From Chloroflexota bacterium (GTDB taxonomy: Bacteria > Chloroflexota > Anaerolineae > J036 > Brachytrichaceae): 64,000 bases of DNA. Position numbers and translations under genes: made by a program. Below are positions 26,011 to 36,650 of the stretch, in pieces. Each line of letters opens with the position of its first letter. The first letter of the stretch is position 1. The notes beneath the pieces are model-generated. The model worked only from the letters and a program-made list of their open reading frames with translations. It was not told the DNA's origin and ran no database searches. The stretch is from assembly GCA_030550095.1 (NCBI GenBank), contig JAUQQA010000002.1, positions 62,001 through 126,000 of the forward strand, read 5' to 3'.

Positions 26011-26817
26011 TCAGCGCGTGCCCACAGCGAACACCTCGCGCTGGAAGAACCACGCGAAGGGCAACCAGTTGAAAGCGATGTGGCGCAGGGCATTCAGCAC
26101 TACGCCCTCATCACGGTGTTGTGGCGGCGTGTCGAGCCATACGCGCACCTCACGGAAACCAGCGCGCTTGAGATAACGCCGCAGGCGCAGCATGTCTTGC
26201 TCGTTGACGTGCACCTCGGTGTTGATCGCGACGTTGAGCGCACGGGGGTTTTTGGGATAACGCGCGCCCTGCCCCATCAGCGTGCGCACCAAGCGAACGA
26301 CGGGGTAGGCATAGGCGTCGTACCAACGATTAGGCGCGGTGTGGATCACGATCTTGCCGCCTGGGCGCAACACGCGATGCGCCTCGCGCAAGCAGCGCTC
26401 CAGCTCCCACGGGTGCAAGTGCTCCACCACGTCGAAGAGCAACACGCGGTCAAAGCGCGCGTCGGCGAAGGGCAAGGCTTTGGCGTCGGCGCGCGCGATG
26501 CCGTAGCTGCCCTGTTCGTGCTGCATGATGCGTCGCGTGAGCTGGACAGCAGCGCGCGAGTAATCCACACCGAAGGCATGCGCGCCAAGCCGCGCCACAT
26601 GGCGCACGATCTCGCCACGCCCACAGCCGACATCGAGCACCCACATGCCTGGCTGCACTTCTGCAAAGGCAAAAGCTTGGCGCAACCGCCGCGAGAGATG
26701 TTCGCCCTCAGTTTTCAGAAACTCGTCGTAGCCCTCGCAGGCGGTAAGGAAATACGCTTCGTCGTACAAATCTGGCGGCAGGGGCGCCTGCTGTTGCGGC
26801 TGCCGTTCGCGCGTCAT
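26011..26817 (-). CDS. Class I SAM-dependent methyltransferase
   Basis: 268 residues from ATG 26817. The SAM-binding motif I is [20 protein letters not shown], followed by [45 protein letters not shown] and [19 protein letters not shown], as in Methyltransf_11/25 enzymes. The substrate is unknown. The C-terminus has an aromatic, hydrophobic end ([18 protein letters not shown]) that could contact membrane. TATACT (26831-26836) ends 13 bases upstream. It heads the methyltransferase-polA-ppiC transcription unit. Confidence 0.87.
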   Translation of the reverse strand: MTRERQPQQQAPLPPDLYDEAYFLTACEGYDEFLKTEGEHLSRRLRQAFAFAEVQPGMWVLDVGCGRGEIVRHVARLGAHAFGVDYSRAAVQLTRRIMQHEQGSYGIARADAKALPFADARFDRVLLFDVVEHLHPWELERCLREAHRVLRPGGKIVIHTAPNRWYDAYAYPVVRLVRTLMGQGARYPKNPRALNVAINTEVHVNEQDMLRLRRYLKRAGFREVRVWLDTPPQHRDEGVVLNALRHIAFNWLPFAWFFQREVFAVGTR

Positions 26818-26883
26818 CAACTTGGGGTTGAGTATAGCGCGCGCGTTTTGCGCAGCGTCAAAGCAAGATCGCCATAATAGGCG

Positions 26884-26889
26884 TAGAAT
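26884..26889 (+). promoter_or_regulatory. -10 hexamer for rpiB
   Basis: TAGAAT ends 10 bases before ATG 26900, in the 82-base divergent region that also holds the TATACT of the minus-strand methyltransferase. Confidence 0.5.
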
Positions 26890-26899
26890 CTGCATCACA

Positions 26900-27352
26900 A
26901 TGCGCATCGCCATTGCAGCAGACCATGGCGGCTTTGCCCTCAAGACGCAGCTCGTCGAGCAGCTCCGCGCGGAGGGCTACGAGGTGCTCGACCTCGGCGC
27001 CTACAGCGCTGAGCGTTCTGATTACCCCGACTTCGCGCGCGCGGTGGGGCTTGCGCTTCAAGAGGGGCGCGCCGAGCGCGGCATCCTCATCTGCGGCAGT
27101 GGCGTCGGCGCGACGGTTGCAGCCAACAAAATGCGCGGCATCCGCGCCTGCGTGTGTCACGACACCTACTCCGCCCATCAAGGCGTCGAGCACGACGACA
27201 TGAATGTGCTCGTGCTCGGCGGGCGCGTGATCGGCATCGCTTTAGCCCTCGAGATCGCGCGCGCCTTCCTCAGCGCCCGCTTTAGCAACGTGGACCCGTA
27301 TCTTTCGCGGCTTCGCAAAGTCCAACAAATGGAAGCGGATCTCAAAACGTGA
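26900..27352 (+). CDS. rpiB: Ribose 5-phosphate isomerase B
   Basis: 150 residues from ATG 26900; the frame is open upstream but the RpiB N-terminus [15 protein letters not shown] begins here. Other marks are [38 protein letters not shown] and [10 protein letters not shown]. RpiB interconverts ribose 5-phosphate and ribulose 5-phosphate in the non-oxidative pentose phosphate pathway. It is first in a same-strand run of five sugar-phosphate genes (rpiB, tal-pgi, gnd, zwf, pgl), a full route from glucose 6-phosphate to ribose 5-phosphate. Confidence 0.95.
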   Translation: MRIAIAADHGGFALKTQLVEQLRAEGYEVLDLGAYSAERSDYPDFARAVGLALQEGRAERGILICGSGVGATVAANKMRGIRACVCHDTYSAHQGVEHDDMNVLVLGGRVIGIALALEIARAFLSARFSNVDPYLSRLRKVQQMEADLKT

Positions 27353-27400
27353 GCCTGCGCGGAAGCCGCTTGTTTGAACCTTGTTGAGGGATGTGCGACC

Positions 27401-30232
27401 ATGAACGAGCAGAATCACAACCCCACGGTTGCCGTGCAACGCTACGGTCAAAGCCTGTGGTACGACAACATCCAGCGCAGCCTGATCACCAGCGGCGAAC
27501 TACAAACGCTGATCGACGAATATGGCGTGCTCGGCTTGACCTCAAACCCGACCATCTTTGAGCGCGCCATCACCACAACCACAGATTACGATGAGGCGAT
27601 CGCTCGCCTCGTCCAGCAAGGCGCCGACACCCAAACCATCTACGAGGCTCTCGCCATTGCGGATATCCAAGCGGCAGCAGATGTGCTCGAGCCGATCTTC
27701 GAGCAAACCAACGGCGTGGACGGCTATGTGAGCCTGGAGGTCTCGCCGTTGCTGGCGCACGACACCGAAGGCACCGTGCGCGAGGCTCAGCGCCTATTTC
27801 AAGCGGTTGGGCGCAAGAACTTGATGATCAAAGTGCCCGCCACCCGCGAGGGCCTGCCTGCGATCCAGCGCCTGATCGCCGAAGGGGTGAACGTCAACGT
27901 CACGTTGATCTTCTCGCTGGAGCGCTACGAAGCAGTGGCGCGCGCTTACCTCGCCGGGTTGAAGGAGCGCCTGGCACAAGGCAAGCCGTTGGATGTCGCC
28001 TCGGTGGCGTCGTTCTTCGTCAGCCGCGTGGATACGCTGGTGGATAAGCAGCTCGACGAGAAAATCGCCGCGCTGCCTGAGTCGGCGACCGAAGAACGCG
28101 CTCGCCTGCAAGCGCTGAAGGGAAAAGCCGCCATCGCTAACGCTAAGCTCGCCTACGCGATCTTCGAGCGCTTGTTCAACGAGCCAGAATTCCGCGAGCT
28201 TGCTGCACACGGCGCGCGCCCACAGCGCTTGCTCTGGGCAAGCACCAGCACTAAAAACCCCGCTTACAAAGACACCTATTACGTCGAGGCACTGATCGGC
28301 AAGGACACGGTGAACACCGTGCCGCCCGCAACCCTCAAAGCCTTCCGCGATCACGGCGTGGTCGCGCCCACACTACACGAGGGCTTAGATGAGGCGCGCC
28401 GCGTGATGGCGGAGCTGGAAGCCGTCGGCATCAACATGGCAGCGGTGATGGAAAAACTCGAAGCCGACGGCGTGCGCTTGTTCGCTGAGTCGTTCGAGTC
28501 GCTCTTCAAAGGCATCGAGCAGCGCCGCGCAGCGGTGCTCGCGCGCGGCGAAGCGAGCGGCATTAACTCGGCGCTCGGCTATGTCGAGGAGCTGGTCAAG
28601 ATGCACGCCGCAAGCCGCATCTGGCAGCGCGATGTGCAGTTTTGGACGAGCGAGCCAGACCACATCAAGATCATCGCCAACCGCCTAGGCTGGCTCTCCG
28701 TCGCAGAGACGATGCTGGGCAAAGTGGGCGAACTTGTCGCCTTCCGCGATGAGTTGCTCGCGCGTGGGTTGACCGACGCCGTGGTGCTCGGCATGGGCGG
28801 CAGCTCGCTCGCGCCCGATGTGCTGCGGGCGACGTTCGGCGCGCAGGAGCGCGGGTTGCGCATCCACGTGCTCGACACCACCGACCCCACCACCGTGCGC
28901 CTGCTGGAGCAGCAGCTCGATCTGAGCAAGACGCTCTTCATCGTCGCCAGCAAATCCGGCGGCACGCTCGAGGTGAACGCCTTCTACAAGTACTTCCGCG
29001 CGAAAGCCGACGAGCAACTGGGCGAAGCTGCTGGCACGCACTTCGTCGCCATCACCGACGAGGGCACCTCGCTAGAGCAACTCGCACAAGAAGAGAAATT
29101 CCTGCGCACCTTCATCAACCCCAGCGACATCGGCGGGCGCTACTCCGCGCTCTCCTACTTCGGGCTAGTGCCAGCAGCGCTGCAAGGGCTTGACGTGGAG
29201 CGCTTGCTCCGGCGTGGCGTCCAAATGATGCAGTGGTGCAAGCCAGATAGCGCGATCAACCCCGGGCTTTACCTCGGCGCGATCCTCGGCGGCATGGCGC
29301 TGAACGGGCGCGACAAGGTCACCTTCATCCTCTCGCCGCAAATCTACACTTTCGGCTACTGGCTGGAGCAGCTCCTTGCGGAGAGCACGGGCAAGCGCGA
29401 GCGCGGCATTGTGCCCGTTGAAAGCGACCTCACCTACAAGGGACATCCCGTCGTCGCGCCCGAAGCAGTGCCGATGCTCAGTGAGGATCGCCTGTTCGTG
29501 TACATCCGCCTCGCCGACGATCACACCAACGACGCACTGGTGGACGCCATCCGCCGCGCAGGGCGCCCGCTGATCGTGCTCACCCTCAACGACGCTTACG
29601 ACCTCGGCGCCGAGTTCTTCCGCTGGGAATTCGCCACTGCTGTTGCTGGCATGGTGATCGGCGTGGATCCGTTCGACGAGCCGAACGTCACCGAGAGCAA
29701 GATCAACACGCGCCGCTTGCTCGATGGCTACGAGAAAACCGGCGCCTTCGAGAACGAGCAGACAAGCCGTTCTCCGATGGCGCAGCTCAACAAGTTCCTG
29801 CGGCAAGCGCAACCAGGCGACTACGTGGCGATCCAAGCCTACCTGCCCTACACCGAAAGCGTGGCGGACATGCTGGCGCAGATTCGTGCGCGCATCCGCG
29901 AGCGCACAGGGGTACCTGTAACGCTTGGCTACGGTCCACGCTTCTTGCACAGCACAGGACAGCTGCATAAAGGCGGCGCCAACAACGTGCTCGCGCTCCA
30001 GCTCACCTACGACCCAAGCGAAGAGACGCTGATCGCAGGCGAGCCATTCTCCTTCGCCACCATCATTCGCGCCCAAGCGCTGGGTGATTTCGAGTCGCTT
30101 CAGGCACATGGGCGCCGCGTGATGCGCCTGCACCTCGGGCGCGATGTGGAAGCTGGCTTGCAAAAAGTGCTGCGCGCGCTCGGCGGCACAAGCAGTGCTT
30201 CAACGCCGCGCCGCCGCAGAAAAAGGGCATAA
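27401..30232 (+). CDS. Bifunctional transaldolase / glucose-6-phosphate isomerase
   Basis: 943 residues from ATG 27401, which has GAGGGA about 10 bases upstream; the earlier TTG has no such site. Residues 1 to about 370 are transaldolase ([13 protein letters not shown], Schiff-base Lys in [14 protein letters not shown]). The rest is glucose-6-phosphate isomerase: [51 protein letters not shown] and GQLHKGGAN. Such Tal-Pgi fusions are known in several phyla and join fructose 6-phosphate made by transaldolase directly to its isomerisation, allowing cycling through the oxidative pathway. It lies 48 bases after rpiB. Confidence 0.95.
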   Translation: MNEQNHNPTVAVQRYGQSLWYDNIQRSLITSGELQTLIDEYGVLGLTSNPTIFERAITTTTDYDEAIARLVQQGADTQTIYEALAIADIQAAADVLEPIFEQTNGVDGYVSLEVSPLLAHDTEGTVREAQRLFQAVGRKNLMIKVPATREGLPAIQRLIAEGVNVNVTLIFSLERYEAVARAYLAGLKERLAQGKPLDVASVASFFVSRVDTLVDKQLDEKIAALPESATEERARLQALKGKAAIANAKLAYAIFERLFNEPEFRELAAHGARPQRLLWASTSTKNPAYKDTYYVEALIGKDTVNTVPPATLKAFRDHGVVAPTLHEGLDEARRVMAELEAVGINMAAVMEKLEADGVRLFAESFESLFKGIEQRRAAVLARGEASGINSALGYVEELVKMHAASRIWQRDVQFWTSEPDHIKIIANRLGWLSVAETMLGKVGELVAFRDELLARGLTDAVVLGMGGSSLAPDVLRATFGAQERGLRIHVLDTTDPTTVRLLEQQLDLSKTLFIVASKSGGTLEVNAFYKYFRAKADEQLGEAAGTHFVAITDEGTSLEQLAQEEKFLRTFINPSDIGGRYSALSYFGLVPAALQGLDVERLLRRGVQMMQWCKPDSAINPGLYLGAILGGMALNGRDKVTFILSPQIYTFGYWLEQLLAESTGKRERGIVPVESDLTYKGHPVVAPEAVPMLSEDRLFVYIRLADDHTNDALVDAIRRAGRPLIVLTLNDAYDLGAEFFRWEFATAVAGMVIGVDPFDEPNVTESKINTRRLLDGYEKTGAFENEQTSRSPMAQLNKFLRQAQPGDYVAIQAYLPYTESVADMLAQIRARIRERTGVPVTLGYGPRFLHSTGQLHKGGANNVLALQLTYDPSEETLIAGEPFSFATIIRAQALGDFESLQAHGRRVMRLHLGRDVEAGLQKVLRALGGTSSASTPRRRRKRA

Positions 30233-30315
30233 CCCTTAGCCCGCTTCCTTGCCTCACAACACCGAACACCCTTGAACGATCGCTTCAACCCCTGCTTAGC
30301 TAAGGAGCATCAATC

Positions 30316-31221
30316 ATGCAAATCGGTTTATTTGGTCTTGGACGCATGGGCGCCAACATGGCGCGCCGTTGGCATCGTGATGGACACGATGTTGTGGTCT
30401 GCAACCGCAGCCCTGGCCCCGTGGACCAGCTCAAAGCGGAAGGCATCCGCGGCGTCTACACACTCGAAGAGCTAGTGGCCGCGCTCACGCCGCCACGTGC
30501 TATCTGGGTCATGGTGCCGAGCGGCGAGCCAACAGAAACGGTAATCCGCCGTTTGCTCGATCTGCTCTCGCCAGACGACGTGATCGTGGACAGCGGCAAC
30601 AGCAACTGGAAAGACAGCAAGCGCCGCTACGAGGAATGCAAGGCGCGCGGCATTCACTTCATGGACCAAGGCACCAGCGGCGGCATCTGGGGCTTGCAGA
30701 ACGGCTACTGCCTGATGATCGGCGGCGACGAGCCGATCTTCCGCCGCCTCGAGCCAGCGTTCAAGTCCTTAGCGCCCGACGGCAAGCACTACTTGCACTG
30801 CGGACCTGCCGGCGCAGGGCACTTCGTCAAGATGGTGCACAACGGCATCGAATACGGCATGATGCAAGCCTACGCCGAGGGCTTCGAGATCATGGAGAAA
30901 AGCGAGTTCAACCTCAAGCTCGACCAGATCGCTTGGGTGTGGACGAAGGGCAGCGTGGTGCGCTCATGGCTGCTCGAGCTGCTCGCCGATGCACTCCGCG
31001 AAGACCCCAAGCTCGAGCGGGTGGTCGGCTACGTCGAAGACTCGGGTGAGGGACGCTGGACTGTGCAGGCAGCAATTGACGAAGATGTGCCCGCGCCGAC
31101 GATCACGCTGGCGCTGTACCAGCGTTTCATCTCGCGCCAAAAGGAATCGTTCGCCGCAAAAGTGCTTGCGATGATGCGCAAGGGCTTCGGCGGTCACGCG
31201 GTCAAGCTGCGCGAGTCGTGA
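30316..31221 (+). CDS. gnd: 6-phosphogluconate dehydrogenase (decarboxylating, short YqeC type)
   Basis: 301 residues, the short form of the enzyme that oxidises 6-phosphogluconate to ribulose 5-phosphate and CO2. The nucleotide loop is [14 protein letters not shown], the substrate region [11 protein letters not shown] and the catalytic block [21 protein letters not shown], with [16 protein letters not shown] containing the catalytic Lys. Cofactor preference is unclear; NRS after beta-2 could favour NADP. A strong AAGGAG site lies upstream at about 30302. It sits between tal-pgi and zwf in pathway context. Confidence 0.95.
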   Translation: MQIGLFGLGRMGANMARRWHRDGHDVVVCNRSPGPVDQLKAEGIRGVYTLEELVAALTPPRAIWVMVPSGEPTETVIRRLLDLLSPDDVIVDSGNSNWKDSKRRYEECKARGIHFMDQGTSGGIWGLQNGYCLMIGGDEPIFRRLEPAFKSLAPDGKHYLHCGPAGAGHFVKMVHNGIEYGMMQAYAEGFEIMEKSEFNLKLDQIAWVWTKGSVVRSWLLELLADALREDPKLERVVGYVEDSGEGRWTVQAAIDEDVPAPTITLALYQRFISRQKESFAAKVLAMMRKGFGGHAVKLRES

Positions 31222-31240
31222 GCCGTTCATCTAAGCAGCC

Positions 31241-32731
31241 ATGTTCGGCAAGAAACCCGAGCCTTGCGTCATGGTGATCTTCGGCGCCTCAGGCGACCTC
31301 ACCTATCGCAAGCTCATCCCAGCGCTCTATGACCTCGTCGCGGATGAGCTGCTGCCGCCTGAGTTCGCCATGATCGGCTTCGCGCGCAAGCCGAAAACCG
31401 ACGAGTCCTTCCGGCAAGAGATGCGCGCGGCAGTGGCGGAGTTCTCGCGGCGCAAGCCCATTGACGACCGCACGTGGGAGCGCTTTGCACGGGCACTGCA
31501 CTACCAGCAGGGCGATTACGGCAACCCCGAGGACTATCGCGTGCTCTGCCAGCGGCTTGAAGCCATTGACCGCGCCCACGGCAGCCGCGGCAATCGCCTG
31601 TATTACCTCGCCACGCCGCCAGAGGTGTACAACACCATCATCGAGCACGTCGGCTCTACGCTTTGCCCAGAACGCGAAGGGAGCTGGGCGCGCATCATCG
31701 TCGAGAAGCCGTTCGGACACGACCTCGCCTCGGCGCGCGCGCTCAACGAGCACCTGCACCGCTGGTTCCGCGAGGATCAGATCTACCGCATTGACCACTA
31801 CCTCGGCAAAGAGACGGTGCAGAACATCTTGGTCTTCCGATTCGCCAACGGCATCTTCGAGCCGATCTGGGACCGGCGCTACGTGGACCACGTGCAAATC
31901 ACCGTGGCGGAGAGCATCGGCATCGGAAACCGCGGCTCGTACTACGAAAACGCGGGCGTGATCCGCGACATCATGCAGAACCACATGTTGCAGCTCGTCG
32001 CGCTAACGGCAATGGAGCCGCCAGCGGAGTTCACCGCAGACGCTGTGCGCAACGAGAAAGTCAAGGTGCTCAAAGCCCTGCGCGTGGACACCAGCCGCGG
32101 CGATGGTACGGTGCGCGGGCAGTATGGCCCCGGCGTTGTGAACGGGCAGTTCGTGCCCGGCTACACCCAAGAGGAAGGCGTCGCGCCAGACTCAACCACC
32201 GAGACCTACCTTGCTATGAAGCTGCTGATCGAGAACTGGCGCTGGGCGGGCGTGCCGTTTTACGTGCGCAGTGGCAAGCGATTGCCCAAGCGCGTCACCG
32301 AGATCGCCATTCAGTTCAAAATGCCACCGCTGCTCCTCTTCAGCCAGCGCACCGCAAGCGAGATTCAGCCCAACCTGCTGGTGCTCAACATCCAGCCCGA
32401 TGAGGGCATCTCGCTCCACTTCGGCGCGAAAGTGCCCGGCAGCGGCGAGAACATCCAGCAGGTGGTGATGGATTTCAAGTACGGCTCCTCGTTCAAAACG
32501 CCCGCGCCCGATGCTTACGAGCGCCTGCTGCTCGACGCGATGCTCGGCGACGGCACGCTCTTCACGCGCAGCGACGAGGTGGAAGCTGCATGGTCGCTCA
32601 TCACACCTGTGATCGAGCGCTGGCAGGCAGGCGGCGGCTCGTTCATCGAGCTGTATCGCGCCGGCACGTGGGGACCGAAGCAAGCCGATGACTTCATCGC
32701 TGCCGATGGGCGCGCGTGGCGCAAGCTATGA
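31241..32731 (+). CDS. zwf: Glucose-6-phosphate 1-dehydrogenase
   Basis: 496 residues of usual length. Marks: MVIFGASGDLTYRKLIPAL at the nucleotide site, VEKPFGHDLASARALN and the substrate motif RIDHYLGKETVQNILVFRFAN. It oxidises glucose 6-phosphate to 6-phosphogluconolactone with NAD(P). The gene starts 19 bases after gnd and its stop overlaps the pgl start by 4 bases (ATGA), so dehydrogenase and lactonase are translationally coupled. Confidence 0.97.
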   Translation: MFGKKPEPCVMVIFGASGDLTYRKLIPALYDLVADELLPPEFAMIGFARKPKTDESFRQEMRAAVAEFSRRKPIDDRTWERFARALHYQQGDYGNPEDYRVLCQRLEAIDRAHGSRGNRLYYLATPPEVYNTIIEHVGSTLCPEREGSWARIIVEKPFGHDLASARALNEHLHRWFREDQIYRIDHYLGKETVQNILVFRFANGIFEPIWDRRYVDHVQITVAESIGIGNRGSYYENAGVIRDIMQNHMLQLVALTAMEPPAEFTADAVRNEKVKVLKALRVDTSRGDGTVRGQYGPGVVNGQFVPGYTQEEGVAPDSTTETYLAMKLLIENWRWAGVPFYVRSGKRLPKRVTEIAIQFKMPPLLLFSQRTASEIQPNLLVLNIQPDEGISLHFGAKVPGSGENIQQVVMDFKYGSSFKTPAPDAYERLLLDAMLGDGTLFTRSDEVEAAWSLITPVIERWQAGGGSFIELYRAGTWGPKQADDFIAADGRAWRKL

Positions 32732-33585
32732 GCACAGTCTCCGCTCCGCTGGTCGTCTTCCTCAACGACGCGCAGACATACACACTGCACATTGTGCCTT
32801 CCGCCGAAGCGCTCGCTGAGCTTGCGGCGAAAGCGGTGGTCTTCACAGCGCAGAAAGCGCTTGAGCGGCGCGGGGTGTTCCACTGGGCGCTCAGCGGTGG
32901 GAGCACCCCGCGTGCCCTTTACGCGCGGCTCGCTCAAGCGCCGCTCGCCTCACAAGTTCCCTGGGAACACGTGCACGTGTGGTGGGGCGACGAGCGCAAC
33001 GTGCCCGCAGATCACGCCGAAAGCAACTACCGCATGGCGCACGAAGCGCTGCTTGCGCACGTGCCCATCCCGCAAGCACACGTGCATCGCGTGCACACCG
33101 AACTCGGCGCCGAACAAGCCGCTGACCATTACGAAGCAGAGTTGCGCGCTGTCTTCGGCTTGGACAAGGCCCCCTCCGAGCAAGCGCCTCACGAAGCCGC
33201 ACGACCGCGTTTTGACCTCATTTTGCTCGGCATGGGTGATGACGGTCATACTGCGTCGTTGTTCCCACGCACAGCAGCGCTGCATGAGCAAACGCGCTGG
33301 GTGGTCGCCAACCCTGTGCCCCAGCTCAACACCACGCGCATCACCTTCACGTATCCGCTCATCAACGCTGCCGACACAGTGATCTTCTTAGTGAGCGGAA
33401 CGAGCAAAGCGGCTGCCCTTCAGCGCGTGTTGCTCGGCGCGTGGCAGCCCGAAGACTTGCCCGCGCAGGGCGTAGCGCCTTTCACGGGCAAACTGATGTG
33501 GATGGTGGATGCCGCCGCAGCCGCGCCGCTCTCCAGCGATCCTTCAGCGCTGGCGCGCGAGGCTATTTATCGGCGATGGGGATAG
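32728..33585 (+). CDS. pgl: 6-phosphogluconolactonase
   Basis: 285 residues from ATG 32728, coupled to zwf by a 4-base overlap. Family marks: WALSGGSTPRALYARLA, VHVWWGDERNVPADHAESNYRM and FDLILLGMGDDGHTASLFP. It hydrolyses 6-phosphogluconolactone, completing the oxidative branch. Between SGGST and the end a Pro/Ala-rich insertion (DKAPSEQAPHEAARPRF) is longer than usual. The last 23 bases overlap the convergent DedA gene. Confidence 0.95.
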   Translation: MSTVSAPLVVFLNDAQTYTLHIVPSAEALAELAAKAVVFTAQKALERRGVFHWALSGGSTPRALYARLAQAPLASQVPWEHVHVWWGDERNVPADHAESNYRMAHEALLAHVPIPQAHVHRVHTELGAEQAADHYEAELRAVFGLDKAPSEQAPHEAARPRFDLILLGMGDDGHTASLFPRTAALHEQTRWVVANPVPQLNTTRITFTYPLINAADTVIFLVSGTSKAAALQRVLLGAWQPEDLPAQGVAPFTGKLMWMVDAAAAAPLSSDPSALAREAIYRRWG

Positions 33586-34234
33586 AGCGCGCCTCTCGCT
33601 GCGCGCGCATCAGCGCAGGACGCACGCGCCGCACCACAAACACAGCTGCGAAGGCGATGAAGCCAACGCCCAACGTGGCAAGGGTGAGGTTCTGGTAGGT
33701 CTTGAGGAACTCGACGACGAGCTGCCAATTCTGCCCAAGCATCATCCCCGCATACGCGAGCACGCCCGACCAAATCGCCGAGCCGCCCACAGTGAAGGCG
33801 AGGAAGCGCGCGAAGTGCATGCGGTGCATCCCTGCCGGGATGGAGATCAAGCTGCGGATCAGCGGGATCAACCGCCCAACGAAGACGATGATCTCGCCGT
33901 AGCGGTCGAACACGCTCAGCGCGCGGTGAATATCCTGCACCGAGATCCCGATCCAACGACCGTAGCGCTCGATGAAGCGCAACAGCACGGCTTGATTCAC
34001 CCAAAGCCCGATGTAGTAGAGCACAACAGCGCCGAGCACCGAGCCAAAGGTGCCCGCGATCCACACGCTGAAAAACTCAAATTTGCCCTCGCCCGCGAGA
34101 AAGCCGGCAAGTGGCATCACGACTTCAGAGGGGATGGGCGGGAAGACGTTCTCGATGAACATGATGAGGGCAATGCCCACGTACCCCAACCACAGCATCA
34201 CCTGCTCGATAAGTGTTGCTAACTGCTCCAACAT
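33563..34234 (-). CDS. DedA-family membrane protein
   Basis: 223 residues with about five hydrophobic segments. The family block MFIENVFPPIPSEVVMPLAGFLAG is followed by GSVLGAVVLYYIGLWVNQ, the motif FDRYGEIIVFVGRLIPLIRSLISIPAGMHRM and GGSAIWSGVLAYAGMMLGQ. DedA proteins act in membrane lipid flipping and membrane-potential maintenance; recent work links relatives to undecaprenyl phosphate transport. The 3' end overlaps pgl by 23 bases on the other strand. Confidence 0.92.
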   Translation of the reverse strand: MLEQLATLIEQVMLWLGYVGIALIMFIENVFPPIPSEVVMPLAGFLAGEGKFEFFSVWIAGTFGSVLGAVVLYYIGLWVNQAVLLRFIERYGRWIGISVQDIHRALSVFDRYGEIIVFVGRLIPLIRSLISIPAGMHRMHFARFLAFTVGGSAIWSGVLAYAGMMLGQNWQLVVEFLKTYQNLTLATLGVGFIAFAAVFVVRRVRPALMRAQREARSIPIADK

Positions 34235-34276
34235 GAAGCCCTCTCCTCAGAGCAAGCATACCACGCCGAGGGCGCA

Positions 34277-34906
34277 TCAGCCCGTGCCGAACTGGCGGTC
34301 GCCAGCATCGCCCAAGCCAGGCACGATGTAGCCCTTGTCGTTCAGCCGCTCATCGAGCGCCACGAGGAAGATCTGCACATCGGGATGCGCCTCGCTCAGC
34401 CGGCGCACTCCTTCCGGCGCGCCAATTAGCCCCACAAACTTGATGCGTTGCGCTCCCCAACGCTTGAGGATGTCCACAGTAGCAGCAGCACTGCCGCCTG
34501 TCGCAAGCATGGGGTCAAGCACGAGGCACACTTGGACCGTCGGGTGCACGGGGAGTTTGTTGTAGTACTCCACCGGGCGCAGGGTGCGCTCATCGCGGTA
34601 CAAGCCGATGTGCCACACTTCTGCCTGTGGCAACATCTCCAGCGCGCCCTCGACCATGCCCAGCCCAGCGCGCAGGATGGGGATCAAGCCAATGTTGTCC
34701 GCGAGCTTCTTGCCCACGGTTTCGCCGATGGGCGTGGTGATCGGCACGTCAATCGTGGGCAGGTCGGCAGTGGCTTCTACGACGAGCATGGCTGCCAACT
34801 CGCGCACCACTTCGCGGAACTTCTTCGGCTCGGTGGCTTGATTGCGGAGAATGGTGAGTTTGTGCTGCGCGAGGGGGTGCGAGAAGATGTGCAATTGCGG
34901 TACCAT
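34277..34906 (-). CDS. upp: Uracil phosphoribosyltransferase
   Basis: 209 residues, the standard length. Marks: [19 protein letters not shown] near the start, [41 protein letters not shown] (PRPP loop) and [17 protein letters not shown] at the end. It salvages uracil to UMP with PRPP. A minus-strand TACAAT (34936-34941) and an AGAGG about 9 bases before the ATG give a normal short leader. A 165-base intergenic region separates it from the divergent unknown gene. Confidence 0.97.
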   Translation of the reverse strand: MVPQLHIFSHPLAQHKLTILRNQATEPKKFREVVRELAAMLVVEATADLPTIDVPITTPIGETVGKKLADNIGLIPILRAGLGMVEGALEMLPQAEVWHIGLYRDERTLRPVEYYNKLPVHPTVQVCLVLDPMLATGGSAAATVDILKRWGAQRIKFVGLIGAPEGVRRLSEAHPDVQIFLVALDERLNDKGYIVPGLGDAGDRQFGTG

Positions 34907-35017
34907 GGTTGCGTCCTCTTGCGAGGGTTTTCAGCATTGTACTTGACGGCGCACCAAGCGTTCCCCCACACAACCTGTGAACGCTCATCTCGCCTGAAGG
35001 ATGCCCCTGCCCGCAGG

Positions 35018-35023
35018 CGTATA
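35018..35023 (+). promoter_or_regulatory. -10 hexamer for the 35072 unknown gene
   Basis: TATAAT, perfect consensus, 48 bases before the GTG start, followed by a leader with no strong ribosome-binding site (GCAGGGACC near 35056). Confidence 0.5.
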
Positions 35024-35071
35024 ATGCGCGCAGTCTAGGCAGAAAAACTCTCTTCGCAGGGACCACTTCGC

Positions 35072-36631
35072 GTGATACATCGGCAAACCCAAACGGCAGA
35101 ATACTGGAACGCTTTCGCGATCACCGCACAGGACATCGAGTTTATCTACGGCTACATCCTGGAGGCGAATCGCCCTGTTCCTGCGCAGGAGTTGGCGCTA
35201 GCGCTGATGCGCCACCGCGTGGAACAAGAGGCTGCGCAGATTCGCCGCCAGCTCAGCACGCACAGGATCTATCAGCCGAAGCAGACCTACGCCGAGGGCG
35301 AGTGGCTTGCTTTCCCAGCATTGCAATTCGCCATTGGGCGCGTGGTGCGCGTGCGTCGCGGCAACAACCCAGCGATCGGCGACTTCGACGTGATCGAAGT
35401 GGAGATGTCGAACGGGAAACGGCGCCAATTCGCTGCGCGCTACCCACGCACGCACCGCCTCAACGAGGAGGATTTCACAGTTCTGCTCGACGAAAAGCCG
35501 ATCAAGCCCCCCGAGGCGTTGTATCGCGCTTATGGCGAGCGCGTCACGGTGTTGCTGAACAACGCCCTCGCACAACATGCCGACTTCGTGCGCATTGGCG
35601 AGGGCTGGTTCTTGCGCGCGCTGCTTGTCGAGATCAGCGTGGGACACCTGAACCTCGCCGAAGCTCTCCTCGACATGATGGGCGGCGGCCCCCTTTCCAC
35701 CACCGAGATCCTGCGCGAGCTACAGTTGGCGGCTGATGCGCCGAAGAGCGTGCTAGAAGCATCGCTCAACGTCGCGCTCTACAGCGACGCGCGCTTCGTG
35801 GAGGTGGGCATTGGACGCAAGCCGATGTGGTTTTTGCGTCGGCTGCAACCCCGCGAGGTGAGTGAGCCACCACTAGTGCTGCGCCCCCTTGCGTTCGATG
35901 GCGCAGTCGCGCTTGACCCCGCGCTCGTGGCGCTGGCACGCGAGCTCGACGACGAGTGGGAGTTTCAGCCCGGCGAAGAACGCCCCGCAGAGCGCGCCAC
36001 GTTGATCCTCACCCCAGCACATCGCCTCGCAGGCACATTAGGATGGAATCGCAGCATGGCGGGGGTGCTCCCCAGCAGCACGAAGCCCTTTGCCGCCCTG
36101 CGCCTCATCGATCAAGCGACAGGCGAGTCGTTTACAGCCTGGCTCTCCCAAGAGGGGCGCTACCTTTGGGGATTGAGCCGCTGGTACGCCAAACATGATT
36201 TGCAACCAGGGGCTTACATCGAGTTGAAGCGCGGCAAATCGCCTGAGGAGTGGGTGTTGAGTTATCGCCAACAGCGTCCTCATCGCGAGTGGGTGCGCGT
36301 TGCAAGTATCCAGGACGGCCGCCTGGTGCTTGACACCGCCCAGCGCACCGTCAACAGCGAGCTAGACGACTTGATGACGGTATTCCTCGACGCGCCGCAG
36401 GCGATCCTCGAATGGCGGGCGACGCGCCGCTACACAGTGGCGCAAGCTGTGCAAGAAGCCTTCGCAGCGCTAAGCGCGCTGAGCGTGCAGGGCAACGTGC
36501 ACGCGCGCACGCTATACGCCGTGGTGAACCTCATGGTGCGCACCTCGCCGCGCAGCGTGTTTGCAGCCTTGAGCACTAACCCGCGCTATGCCCCTCTGGG
36601 GGATAACTACTGGCGCTACGTCGAGCGTTAA
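35072..36631 (+). CDS. Unknown protein with winged-helix-like regions
   Basis: 519 residues from GTG 35072. I do not recognise the family. Residues about 15-65 (DIEFIYGYILEANRPVPAQE, LMRHRVEQEAAQIRRQL) look like a winged-helix module. It is followed by a beta-rich barrel-like stretch (GRVVRVRRGNNPAIGDFDVI) that recalls nucleic-acid-binding folds. A second similar helical module lies near 190-255 (LLDMMGGGPLSTTEILRELQL, SLNVALYSDARFVEVGI), then a TLILTPAHRLAGTLGWNRSM beta region. No signal peptide or membrane span is visible. It forms an operon with the next small gene 19 bases on, ending in tRNA-Arg. A DNA- or RNA-binding role is an inference from layout only. Confidence 0.6.
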   Translation: MIHRQTQTAEYWNAFAITAQDIEFIYGYILEANRPVPAQELALALMRHRVEQEAAQIRRQLSTHRIYQPKQTYAEGEWLAFPALQFAIGRVVRVRRGNNPAIGDFDVIEVEMSNGKRRQFAARYPRTHRLNEEDFTVLLDEKPIKPPEALYRAYGERVTVLLNNALAQHADFVRIGEGWFLRALLVEISVGHLNLAEALLDMMGGGPLSTTEILRELQLAADAPKSVLEASLNVALYSDARFVEVGIGRKPMWFLRRLQPREVSEPPLVLRPLAFDGAVALDPALVALARELDDEWEFQPGEERPAERATLILTPAHRLAGTLGWNRSMAGVLPSSTKPFAALRLIDQATGESFTAWLSQEGRYLWGLSRWYAKHDLQPGAYIELKRGKSPEEWVLSYRQQRPHREWVRVASIQDGRLVLDTAQRTVNSELDDLMTVFLDAPQAILEWRATRRYTVAQAVQEAFAALSALSVQGNVHARTLYAVVNLMVRTSPRSVFAALSTNPRYAPLGDNYWRYVER

Positions 36632-36650
36632 CCTACAAAGGAGCATGCCC

